Program-made: the position numbers and the translations under genes
DNA from: Candidatus Margulisiibacteriota bacterium
Lineage (GTDB): Bacteria > Margulisbacteria > Termititenacia > Termititenacales > Termititenacaceae
Assembly (NCBI GenBank): GCA_031267055.1
Contig: JAIRZV010000032.1
Coordinates: 1-9,484 of the forward strand
Direction of reading: 5' to 3'
Length of the DNA: 9,484 nt
In this document: positions 1 through 6,019 of the stretch, piece by piece
Layout of the letters: every line of letters starts with the position of its first letter
Position numbering within the stretch: position 1 is the stretch's first letter
Notes under the pieces: generated by a model
What the model was told of the DNA's origin: nothing
Databases searched by the model: none
The model's input: the letters and a program-made list of their open reading frames with translations, nothing else

Positions 1-34
1 GAAGCTGACGCTCTACCAACTGAGCTAAACCCGC
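1..34 (-). tRNA. tRNA 5' half, copy A, cut by the window edge (probably tRNA-Gly)
   Basis: Read on the minus strand from base 34 down to 1 this is the first 34 nucleotides of a canonical tRNA: acceptor strand GCGGGTT, then T8-A9, a D arm with GCTC, the AGTTGGTA loop and GAGC, then G26, the 5' anticodon stem TCAGC and loop T32-T33-C34. The window ends at the first anticodon base, which is C, so identity cannot be read. The G1-C2-G3 start is the usual glycine acceptor pattern, and a CCC glycine anticodon would fit the arm; this is inference. Copy A has an uninterrupted D arm and could be the functional gene. It could also stop just past the edge, because copy B matches it throughout and then ends. 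Confidence 0.6.
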
Positions 35-43
35 GCAATTATA

Positions 44-72
44 AATATAACATGAAGCTGACGCTCTACCAA
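44..72 (-). promoter_or_regulatory. Possible promoter of tRNA copy A
   Basis: On the minus strand a TATATT hexamer (49-44) lies 9 bases before the tRNA 5' end and is preceded by TGT, giving an extended -10. TTGGTA (72-67) lies 17 bases upstream and matches 4 of 6 positions of TTGACA, although this stretch is also the D loop of copy B. The region is AT-rich between GC-rich tRNA pieces. Confidence 0.4.
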
Positions 73-152
73 CTGAGTCGAACTTCACAAGCGTTAGCGA
101 CGTGAAGTGAGACCCACAAGCACGCGAAGCGTGCGACGTGAGCTAAACCCGC
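54..152 (-). pseudogene. tRNA 5' half, copy B, split by a hairpin insert in the D arm
   Basis: The minus strand repeats copy A exactly over 36 bases, including two bases before G1, but in two blocks: 154-139 (acceptor strand and start of the D arm) and 77-54 (D loop to the first anticodon base). Between them is a foreign 65-base segment. After base 54 the likeness to a tRNA stops and an AT-rich spacer follows, so the 3' anticodon stem, T arm and 3' acceptor strand are absent. The gene cannot give a normal tRNA. The perfect match to copy A suggests a recent duplication or a tandem repeat. Confidence 0.65.
78..142. repeat. 65-base two-hairpin insert in the D arm of copy B
   Basis: The insert is flanked by the direct repeat TGAG (74-77 and 139-142; CTCA on the tRNA strand, bases 11-14 of the tRNA), as for a 4-bp target duplication. 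It contains two hairpins. The first pairs ACTTCAC (82-88) with GTGAAGT (102-108). The second pairs CAC (115-117) with GTG (138-140) and, inside, GCACGC (120-125) with GCGTGC (129-134) around a GAA loop. Both have an AA/GAC internal loop. No open reading frame is present. It resembles a short palindromic mobile element, but the family is not recognised. Confidence 0.6.
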
Positions 153-161
153 GCAAACAAA

Positions 162-167
162 AATATA
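162..167 (-). promoter_or_regulatory. Possible -10 box of tRNA copy B
   Basis: TATATT on the minus strand (167-162) lies 9 bases before the 5' end of copy B, the same distance and the same hexamer as at copy A. No convincing -35 is seen 16-18 bases upstream. The surrounding 155-190 spacer is AT-rich and holds nothing else. Confidence 0.3.
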
Positions 168-190
168 TTAACTATCTCCATAACCAAACG

Positions 191-339
191 CGCTCTACCA
201 ACTGACCCGAACTTAACCCTGTCAGCTTGGTTAGCTGACAGGATTTCCTCGGCGGCTTGAGGCCGCTCTCGGTCACAAGCGCGACGAAGTTAAGTGAGGG
301 CAACAAGGCCGCGCAGCGGCCGACGTTAGCTAAACCCGC
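191..339 (-). pseudogene. tRNA 5' half, copy C, split by a longer hairpin insert
   Basis: The minus strand again begins with the same acceptor strand and D-arm start (341-328). After an insert of about 122 bases it resumes with TCAGTTGGTAGAGCG (205-191). It then leaves the tRNA sequence at the end of the D arm, earlier than copy B, without an anticodon arm in register, T arm or 3' acceptor strand. It is a broken tRNA gene. The junctions around the insert are less perfect than in copy B, so copy C looks older or later rearranged. Confidence 0.6.
206..327. repeat. About 122-base multi-hairpin insert in the D arm of copy C
   Basis: The insert is related to the one in copy B but expanded. ACTTAAC (211-217) pairs with GTTAAGT (289-295), the counterpart of the first stem in copy B. 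That stem encloses a perfect 10-bp hairpin (CCTGTCAGCT, 218-227, with AGCTGACAGG, 233-242) and a 5-bp hairpin (GCGGC, 252-256, with GCCGC, 262-266). The last hairpin pairs AAC (302-304) with GTT (325-327) and GGCCGC (307-312) with GCGGCC (316-321) around GCA, with the same AA/GAC internal loop as in copy B. No coding sequence is seen. Confidence 0.6.
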
Positions 340-349
340 GCTTTTTCAA

Positions 350-378
350 ATTATAGCGTATATCATTTCAAGTGTAGA
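350..378 (-). promoter_or_regulatory. Promoter of tRNA copy C
   Basis: On the minus strand TCTACA (378-373; 4 of 6 match to TTGACA) is followed after exactly 17 bases by a perfect TATAAT (355-350), and 10 bases later by the tRNA 5' end. This is the best-formed of the three tRNA promoters. It faces away from the recN promoter and the two overlap in their upstream parts. Confidence 0.5.
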
Positions 379-396
379 GTATTTGCGGACGGCGTA

Positions 397-405
397 TGCT
401 AAAAT
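397..405 (+). promoter_or_regulatory. Extended -10 of recN, predicting a leaderless mRNA
   Basis: TGC-TAAAAT fits the extended -10 form TGN-TAnnnT and ends 7 bases before the recN ATG at 413, so transcription would start at or next to the start codon. No Shine-Dalgarno sequence precedes the ATG. No good -35 is visible, as is common for extended -10 promoters. The tyrS promoter at 8816-8824 has the same layout. Confidence 0.5.
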
Positions 406-412
406 TTTAACC

Positions 413-2104
413 ATGCTGATCTCGTTATATCTGGAAAACTACGCTCTAATCGGCCAGCAAACTATTGAATTTGCCGAGGGGTTTAATGTCATCACCGGCG
501 AAACCGGCGCGGGTAAATCGATCATCGTCAACGCGCTGGCGCTCATCATGGGCGAGCGGGCTTCGGCGGATTTTATCAAGGCCGGCAAACAGCGTGCGAT
601 ACTGGAAGCGGTTTTTGACATTCAAGGCCGGCACATCGACGGTTATGTCAGCGACGAGGTGCTGATCATCACGCGGGAAATCTCACTCAACGGCCGGAAT
701 CTGATCAAGATCAATCACCGCGTCGTCACGCAGGCCGAGTTGAAAAAAATCTCGCGCTATCTGATCGACATTCACGGCCAGCACCAGCATCAGATTTTAA
801 TCGACCCCGAAAATCATCTGGAAATACTTGATCTCTTTACCGAAAGCAAACTGCGCGCGGCCGCGCGGGAAGTTTTCGGCCAATACCACGCGGTCAAAAA
901 AGAATATGATTTGCTTTTGCAAAACCGCGATCTGCGGCAGGAAGAAAAAGATTTTTTAAATTTTCAGCTGGCTGAGCTGGAAAACGCGAATTTACAGGCT
1001 GGTGAATATACCGAACTGAAAACGGAAAAAAGCCGTTTGGATTCTTTCACGGAAATCGCCGAAGTAGTGCGCGGCGTCGCGGAAAAAATTTCCGGTTTGA
1101 AAGACGGTCTGCGTTACAACAAAAACAAGCTGGCGCAAATCGCTGGCAAAGAAACCGCGCTGCAAAATCTCGCGGACAAAGCTGAAGCGCTCAGTCTGGA
1201 TTTTGAGGATTTTCACGACAGTCTGGCCGATTATGAAAACCATCTGGAATTTTCGCCGCAAAGACTGGATGAGATAAACGAGCGGCTGGATTTGCTGAAC
1301 AAACTCAAACGCAAACATCTCAAACAACTTGAGGAAGAAGACATCACGGCTTTGCTCATCAAAAAGCGTGACCAATTAAGAACGTTGTTGTCCGGTCTGG
1401 AAGACACGGACGAGCGGTTGGCCAAATTGGAAAAAGATTTAGCGGTTGCGGAAAAAGCCTATTTGCAGGCCGCCGGTGAATTGTCCAAACATCGCCAGAA
1501 AATCGCCGCGGAGCTGGAACAGAAAATTATCGGCGCGCTGCAGGCTCTGCGTATGCCGCGCGCTCAATTCAAAATAAATTTCACGACCGGCCATTACACG
1601 GCGGGCGGACTGGACGCTGTGGAGTTTCTTATTTCGGCCAATGCCGGCGAGCCGGTCAAACCGCTGGCTAAGATCGCTTCGGGCGGCGAGATCTCGCGCG
1701 TCATGCTGGCCATTCGCAAAATCCTGGCCGAGCAAGATCAGAGCTCAGCGATGATCTTTGACGAGATCGACGCCGGCATCGGCGGCGAGACCGCGCTGGC
1801 TATCGCCGACGCCATACACAGTATCGCGCGCAAGCATCAAGTCATCTGCATCACGCATCTGGCGCAAATCGCGGCGCGTGCCGACTATCATCTACGTGTA
1901 GAAAAATCCGCCACCGCTGACACCACCACTGTGGCTATTACGCCGCTGAATAAAGCTGCCCGCGAGCTGGAGATCGCCCGGATGCTCTCCGGTAAAATGA
2001 CGGAGAGCGCCGCCGCCCATGCACAAGAGCTGTTGGCACAAGGTAATGGCGGCGGACAGCTCGACGCCGCCGCTCACGCGCAGGAACTCCTGGAGCAGGC
2101 GTAA
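413..2104 (+). CDS. recN: DNA repair protein RecN
   Basis: RecN is an SMC-like ATPase that acts at DNA double-strand breaks in the cytoplasm, before and during recombination. The 563-residue protein is close to the usual family length of about 550. It has Walker A GETGAGKS (residues 29-36), long coiled-coil arms (roughly 150-360), the ABC signature SGGE (423-426), Walker B MIFDE (447-451) and the ITHLAQIA stretch typical of the family. The start at ATG 413 gives the family-like opening MLISLYLENYALIG. The open frame extends upstream to 257, but that part runs through the tRNA array. In-frame TTG at 383 is possible but has no better ribosome site. The C-terminus carries an extra tail with a second AAAHAQELL. 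The ABC-F gene follows 12 bases after the stop. No LexA-like operator was recognised. Confidence 0.95.
   Translation: MLISLYLENYALIGQQTIEFAEGFNVITGETGAGKSIIVNALALIMGERASADFIKAGKQRAILEAVFDIQGRHIDGYVSDEVLIITREISLNGRNLIKINHRVVTQAELKKISRYLIDIHGQHQHQILIDPENHLEILDLFTESKLRAAAREVFGQYHAVKKEYDLLLQNRDLRQEEKDFLNFQLAELENANLQAGEYTELKTEKSRLDSFTEIAEVVRGVAEKISGLKDGLRYNKNKLAQIAGKETALQNLADKAEALSLDFEDFHDSLADYENHLEFSPQRLDEINERLDLLNKLKRKHLKQLEEEDITALLIKKRDQLRTLLSGLEDTDERLAKLEKDLAVAEKAYLQAAGELSKHRQKIAAELEQKIIGALQALRMPRAQFKINFTTGHYTAGGLDAVEFLISANAGEPVKPLAKIASGGEISRVMLAIRKILAEQDQSSAMIFDEIDAGIGGETALAIADAIHSIARKHQVICITHLAQIAARADYHLRVEKSATADTTTVAITPLNKAARELEIARMLSGKMTESAAAHAQELLAQGNGGGQLDAAAHAQELLEQA
2009..2098 (+). repeat. 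Repeated 11-codon segment at the recN 3' end
   Basis: The peptides AAAHAQELLAQ (2009-2041) and AAAHAQELLEQ (2066-2098) are joined by a Gly-rich linker. The first matches the usual RecN C-terminus and the second is an added copy. Eight of the 11 codons differ silently and one gives Ala to Glu, so the peptide is kept while the DNA has diverged. Confidence 0.7.
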
Positions 2105-2116
2105 GGAGTATGAAAA

Positions 2117-3598
2117 ATGTCATTGATCAATATCAGCAATTTGACTTTTGCATATGAGAGTAGCCCTGAAAACATTTTTGAAAATGTTTCTTTTGCTATA
2201 GACACAGACTGGAAACTCGGCTTCATCGGGCGCAATGGCCGCGGCAAAACAACTTTTTTGAAATTGCTGCTGGGGCAATATGCCTACCGCGGCCAGATCA
2301 GCGCGGCGGTTGATTTTGCCTATTTCCCTTATGCGGTGCGGGACGAAAATCAAACAGCGCTGGCGGTCGCCGCCAGGATTTATCCCGATTACGAACTTTG
2401 GCGGCTGGAAAAAGAATTATCCCTTTTAAATCTTGACGCGGAAATTTTGGCCAGAAATTTCAGCGCTTTGAGCAGCGGCGAGCAGACCAAAATTTTGCTG
2501 GCTGTTTTATTTCTCAAAGAAAACAACTTTTTGCTCATCGACGAGCCGACCAATCATCTCGATCTGGAGGCGCGGGAAATTGTCGCTCAATATCTGAACC
2601 GCAAAAAAGGTTTTATTCTCGTCTCGCATGATCGGCATTTTTTGGATTCTTGCATTGACCATGTATTGGCGATTAACCGCGCCAACATTGAAGTGCAGCG
2701 CGGCAATTTTTCCTCGTGGTGGCAAAATAAAGAATATCAGGATAATTTTGAGCTGGCGGAAAACGCAAAATTAAAAAAAGACATTGGCCGTTTGCAAAAA
2801 TCCGCGCGGCGCATGTCTGATTGGTCGGACAAAACAGAACGCGGCAAATATCAAATCGACAGAGGCAGCGGCGCGGCTTACGACAAGGGTTTTATCGGCC
2901 ACAAGGCCGCGAAAATGATGCGGCTTGCCAAAAACGCTGAGCGGCGCCAGACCAAAGCCATTGCGGAAAAAGCGCAATTACTAAAAAATATTGACACTGC
3001 CGCGGAACTAAAACTACATCCGCTGATTTTCCAGCAAAATCCGCTGATCGAAGCGCGCGAGTTGTCTATCTCTTACGCGGATAAGCTGGTTTTTACTAAA
3101 CTAAATTTCACTTTAAGCTCTGGAGAGAGAATACACTTAAAAGGACGCAACGGCTGCGGCAAATCCAGCCTGCTAAAATTAATTCTCGGCGCGCAAATAA
3201 ATCACAGCGGAGAATTAAAAATCCCGTCCACTCTAAAGATTTCTTATATCTCCCAGGACACAACACAGTTGCGCGGCGGACTCAAGGACTATGCGGAGAA
3301 ATATCAACTCGACGAGAGTTTATTCAAAGCGATACTGCGCAAACTTGATTTCAGCCGCGAGCAGTTCGAGAACGATCTGCAGGATTTCAGCGGCGGACAA
3401 AAAAAGAAAGTCCTGCTGGCGCGCAGTTTGTGTGAAAACGCGCATGTTTATCTCTGGGACGAACCGCTTAATTTCATTGATGTACTTTCGCGGTTACAAA
3501 TTGAAAATCTGCTGCTCAAATATCAGCCAACTATGATTTTTGTCGAGCACGACAAAGTATTTGCCGAGAAAGTAGCGACGCGTGTAATTGAATTATAA
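2117..3598 (+). CDS. ABC-F ATPase of the Lsa type (ribosome protection family)
   Basis: ABC-F proteins bind the ribosomal E site; the Lsa/Vga/Msr group can displace lincosamides, pleuromutilins and streptogramin A. This 493-residue protein has two ATPase domains and no membrane segments. Domain 1 has Walker A GRNGRGKT (38-45), signature LSSGE (118-122), LLIDEPTNHLDL with catalytic E143, and switch H171. Domain 2 has Walker A GRNGCGKS (343-350), signature FSGGQ (424-428), WDEPLN with E449, and H478. A linker (about 196-305) joins them; its DWSDKTERGKY and GSGAAYDKGFIGHKAAKMM parts resemble the Lsa linker. Length and sequence (IGRNGRGKTT, IWDEPLN-like) match Lsa(A), about 498 residues, better than housekeeping EttA or Uup; this comparison is from memory. 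Shine-Dalgarno GGAG (2105-2108) lies 8 bases before ATG; an out-of-frame ATG at 2110 is not the start. It is probably co-transcribed with recN. Actual resistance is unproven. Confidence 0.85.
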   Translation: MSLINISNLTFAYESSPENIFENVSFAIDTDWKLGFIGRNGRGKTTFLKLLLGQYAYRGQISAAVDFAYFPYAVRDENQTALAVAARIYPDYELWRLEKELSLLNLDAEILARNFSALSSGEQTKILLAVLFLKENNFLLIDEPTNHLDLEAREIVAQYLNRKKGFILVSHDRHFLDSCIDHVLAINRANIEVQRGNFSSWWQNKEYQDNFELAENAKLKKDIGRLQKSARRMSDWSDKTERGKYQIDRGSGAAYDKGFIGHKAAKMMRLAKNAERRQTKAIAEKAQLLKNIDTAAELKLHPLIFQQNPLIEARELSISYADKLVFTKLNFTLSSGERIHLKGRNGCGKSSLLKLILGAQINHSGELKIPSTLKISYISQDTTQLRGGLKDYAEKYQLDESLFKAILRKLDFSREQFENDLQDFSGGQKKKVLLARSLCENAHVYLWDEPLNFIDVLSRLQIENLLLKYQPTMIFVEHDKVFAEKVATRVIEL

Positions 3599-3610
3599 AC
3601 AAAACGTTAC

Positions 3611-3632
3611 AACCTTTTCAGGGTTTTCTTTT
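3611..3632 (+). terminator. Weak possible terminator between convergent units
   Basis: AACC (3611-3614) can pair with GGTT (3622-3625), followed by TTCTTTT, just after the ABC-F stop and overlapping the lpxB 3' end. The stem is only 4-5 bp, so it may be inefficient. The 19-base gap between the convergent genes has no stronger hairpin. Confidence 0.25.
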
Positions 3633-4751
3633 AAGCAACTCCAATACCGCGCTGGCGTTTTTTTTCAAAACATCTTTGGCTGACAGGCGGCTGCGTAATT
3701 TTCCAAACTCGTTTTTGATTTTTTGTATTTTCTTTTTATCGTAAAGAGTTTTAGTCAGCAAAGCGTACAGCTCCGCCGCGCTAAAATTCTGGATGCGCTC
3801 TGGCATGATTTCTTTGCCGGCCAGCATATTGGGCAGGGCTTTATATTTAGGAATTTTTTTGGCCAGTAATTTGTTAATCAGCCAGTAAGAAAATTTGGGG
3901 AATTTATACACGGCGATCACCGGCACGCCGAGCAAAGCCGCTTCCAGCGTGAGTGTGCCGGTGGAGGACAAAACCATATCCGCCGCGGAGAGCAACGCGT
4001 AATTTTCACCATAGACTACTGGTATATTTTTAACTTTTTTACGTAAAATTTTTAGACAGTATTCACTAGCCGCGGCGATAACAAATTGTTCGCGACCGCG
4101 CGAGAGTTTGACGATTTGCAAAAACACCGGCAAAAGATTGGTCAGCTCTTGACCGCGGCTACCCGGAAACAAAGCAACCAGCGGTTTTTTGTTGTCAAGA
4201 TTATGTTTACATCGGAACATTTTTGGATTAATTTTTTGCCGCGCGACAATTTCGCTCAAAGGATGGCCGTTGTACACACTATGGCCGCCGAGTTTTTTGT
4301 AAAAAGTGTGCTCCTCGGGAAAAATCGAAATTATCAAATCGCAACCCGCGGTGACTTTTTTCCCGGCGGCGCGGGTGCCCCAGAGCCATTCCTGCGGCGA
4401 GATGTAGTAAACCACCGGAATACCTAGACTCTTGGCATATCGCGCGGCCGGCAAATTGAAACCCTGTCCGTCAACACATAAAAAAAGATCCGGTCTGGAA
4501 TGGCGCAAATATTTTTTTAATTTGCCCAAAGCGCGAAAATAAGCTGGCAAATGCCGCAGCGGCTCCAGCAAGCCGACTGTACTACGGCTGGTCAGATCGG
4601 CCAGGATTTCCATACCTGTCTTGCGTAAAGCCTCGCTGCCAAAGCCGCTAAATTTAATTTTTTCGCGGGCTTGTTTTTGGATAGCCGCGGCCAGACGCGC
4701 TGCATGTAAATCGCCGGAAGTTTCGATCGCGCTGATAAAAATTTTCCGCAT
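3618..4751 (-). CDS. lpxB: Lipid-A-disaccharide synthase LpxB
   Basis: LpxB (glycosyltransferase family 19) joins UDP-2,3-diacylglucosamine to lipid X to form the lipid A disaccharide, at the cytoplasmic face of the inner membrane. The 377 residues compare with about 382 in E. coli. Diagnostic segments are ETSGD (10-14), VDGQGFN (93-99) with D94 aligned to catalytic Asp98 of E. coli, YYISPQEWLWG (115-125), NGHPLSE (161-167), FPGSRGQEL (195-203), SSTGTLTLEAALLGVPVI (262-279) and LPNMLAGKEI (306-315). Shine-Dalgarno GGAG (4760-4757) lies 5 bases before ATG. It is the last gene of the envelope operon, 11 bases after the barrel gene. It is the strongest sign in the window that the organism makes LPS. 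Confidence 0.96.
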   Translation of the reverse strand: MRKIFISAIETSGDLHAARLAAAIQKQAREKIKFSGFGSEALRKTGMEILADLTSRSTVGLLEPLRHLPAYFRALGKLKKYLRHSRPDLFLCVDGQGFNLPAARYAKSLGIPVVYYISPQEWLWGTRAAGKKVTAGCDLIISIFPEEHTFYKKLGGHSVYNGHPLSEIVARQKINPKMFRCKHNLDNKKPLVALFPGSRGQELTNLLPVFLQIVKLSRGREQFVIAAASEYCLKILRKKVKNIPVVYGENYALLSAADMVLSSTGTLTLEAALLGVPVIAVYKFPKFSYWLINKLLAKKIPKYKALPNMLAGKEIMPERIQNFSAAELYALLTKTLYDKKKIQKIKNEFGKLRSRLSAKDVLKKNASAVLELLKRKP

Positions 4752-4762
4752 TTTAGCTCCGT

Positions 4763-6019
4763 CTAAAAACCGATCATTTGTCCGCTGACCGCGAATTCTT
4801 CTTTTAGCCGATTATAGCTGAAATCGATAAACCAATGTTCGGTTTTGCAACGCAAAAAATAAATCATGGCCTGGATACTGCCGCGGTACACAGAGTATTG
4901 CACAGTCTGTCCCAGATCAACCATCCACAAATTCAGCAGGACAGTCGTACGCACATTGTCGTCGTAAGCTTCCTCTCTGTCGTAGTTAAACGGCGAGCCG
5001 CCGCGCTGGTCGATGTAATCCGTCACTCGTATATCGCCGGTCCAGATCCAAAACTCTTTGCGCCCCTCAATATAACTATAGACGCGATGCCAGCTGTAAG
5101 GGCGCAGTGAATACTTAACTGTGTCATAGCCAGCACCGGGTCTGATCTCGCCGAGATACGGCACCGCATATTCTTTGTACAGCTCCGACAGCGAAGCCCA
5201 GCGGTAACCGGCCTGCGCACTGGTCAATTCGTTAAGGGAAGCATAACTGTTGCTGGTGTAAAAACTGATTTTCTGCCAGTTCAATTTAAAATTGCCAATA
5301 TAACTCAGCTCAAACTCGCGCATCAACAAATCATTATTGTATTCCTCATAGTTAATCCTGGTTACACGCAGAGAATTAAATTCATTCCGAATCCGGTTGG
5401 CGTATCTGGCGTTGAAAGAAGGAATTTCCAAAAAAGAATATTCCCAAGAAAACGTTTCCTGCGTCGGCCAGTACTGCCAGTTTTGATTAATATAAGTCAA
5501 TTGCGCGGCGTCGGACAAACGCACGATTTGCTGAAAGCCGTAGCCCGCGCCTTTTTCCTCCGCGCGGCCAAATTGCAGATTGCCGTATAAATTTTCCCGC
5601 AAAAAATAATGCGCATTCCAGCACCAGTAAGCGCCGCGAAAAGCGCCGACCCCAAATTCCGGCAGAGGAGTCGGGATCGAGTAAGCACTGGGACGGCTGT
5701 CAAAAATCAAGGTCGGCGCATAATAAACAGGAAAATCCAGCCAGCTCAACCGCGAGTGATAGGCGACCACCAAATCCGGCCGGTAATCCACCTGCGCCAA
5801 ATCCGCGCGCAGCTTCAGCGGTTTCAGACCAACGGACAGCTCGTAGAATATCGTGGTTTCTTTTTCTGTCACAAAGCGCGCAAAAGCGACGTCCAGCATA
5901 TCGCTGTTCGCGGCTTCCAATTGGGTGACAATATTCGGCGTACCGCCGCCAGCCACAGGCTGCGCAAAAACGCCGCCAGCCAAAACCACAGCCAAAAGCC
6001 AAAACCGGATTTTATTCAT
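4763..6019 (-). CDS. Secreted outer-membrane beta-barrel, LptD-barrel-like
   Basis: The 418-residue protein has a signal peptide (MNKIRFWLLAVVLAGGVFA, cleavage near residue 19-24). The rest is rich in aromatic residues and alternating short strands and ends in Phe, as outer-membrane barrel proteins do. The block DFPVYYAP (95-102) and the following GVGAFRGAYWCWNAHYF and GNLQFGRAEEKGAGYGFQQ recall the start of the LptD (OstA) barrel domain, which places LPS in the outer leaflet. The N-terminal LptA-like domain of full LptD (over 700 residues) is missing. Only two cysteines are obvious in the mature part (133, 391). ATG overlaps the DJ-1 stop by 4 bases and has no Shine-Dalgarno, so translation is probably coupled. 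Its place next to lpxB supports an LPS-related role. A different barrel family is possible. Confidence 0.6.
   Translation of the reverse strand: MNKIRFWLLAVVLAGGVFAQPVAGGGTPNIVTQLEAANSDMLDVAFARFVTEKETTIFYELSVGLKPLKLRADLAQVDYRPDLVVAYHSRLSWLDFPVYYAPTLIFDSRPSAYSIPTPLPEFGVGAFRGAYWCWNAHYFLRENLYGNLQFGRAEEKGAGYGFQQIVRLSDAAQLTYINQNWQYWPTQETFSWEYSFLEIPSFNARYANRIRNEFNSLRVTRINYEEYNNDLLMREFELSYIGNFKLNWQKISFYTSNSYASLNELTSAQAGYRWASLSELYKEYAVPYLGEIRPGAGYDTVKYSLRPYSWHRVYSYIEGRKEFWIWTGDIRVTDYIDQRGGSPFNYDREEAYDDNVRTTVLLNLWMVDLGQTVQYSVYRGSIQAMIYFLRCKTEHWFIDFSYNRLKEEFAVSGQMIGF

Noticed and set aside
78..98. Permuted tRNA, because GTTCGACTC on the minus strand (86-78) resembles a T loop
   Set aside because: The motif overlaps the insert's own inverted repeat and no matching T stem or 3' acceptor strand follows.
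218..242. LexA-type operator upstream of recN (CTGT...ACAG)
   Set aside because: The half-sites are 15 bases apart instead of 8 and the match is explained by the hairpin; no GAAC-N4-GTTC box is present either.
78..327. Group I or group II intron in a tRNA gene
   Set aside because: The inserts are too short, lie in the D arm, and show no intron core elements; the tRNA 3' halves are also missing.
54..341. CRISPR array
   Set aside because: The repeats are tRNA pieces of unequal length with AT-rich spacers and nested hairpins, not regular repeat and spacer units, and no cas gene is nearby.
257..412. Extended N-terminus of recN from ATG 257
   Set aside because: The extra 52 codons run through the tRNA array and its promoters and have no RecN-like sequence; the family start matches ATG 413.
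2110..2112. Alternative ATG start for the ABC-F gene
   Set aside because: It is out of frame with the ABC-F protein; ATG 2117 has good spacing from GGAG.
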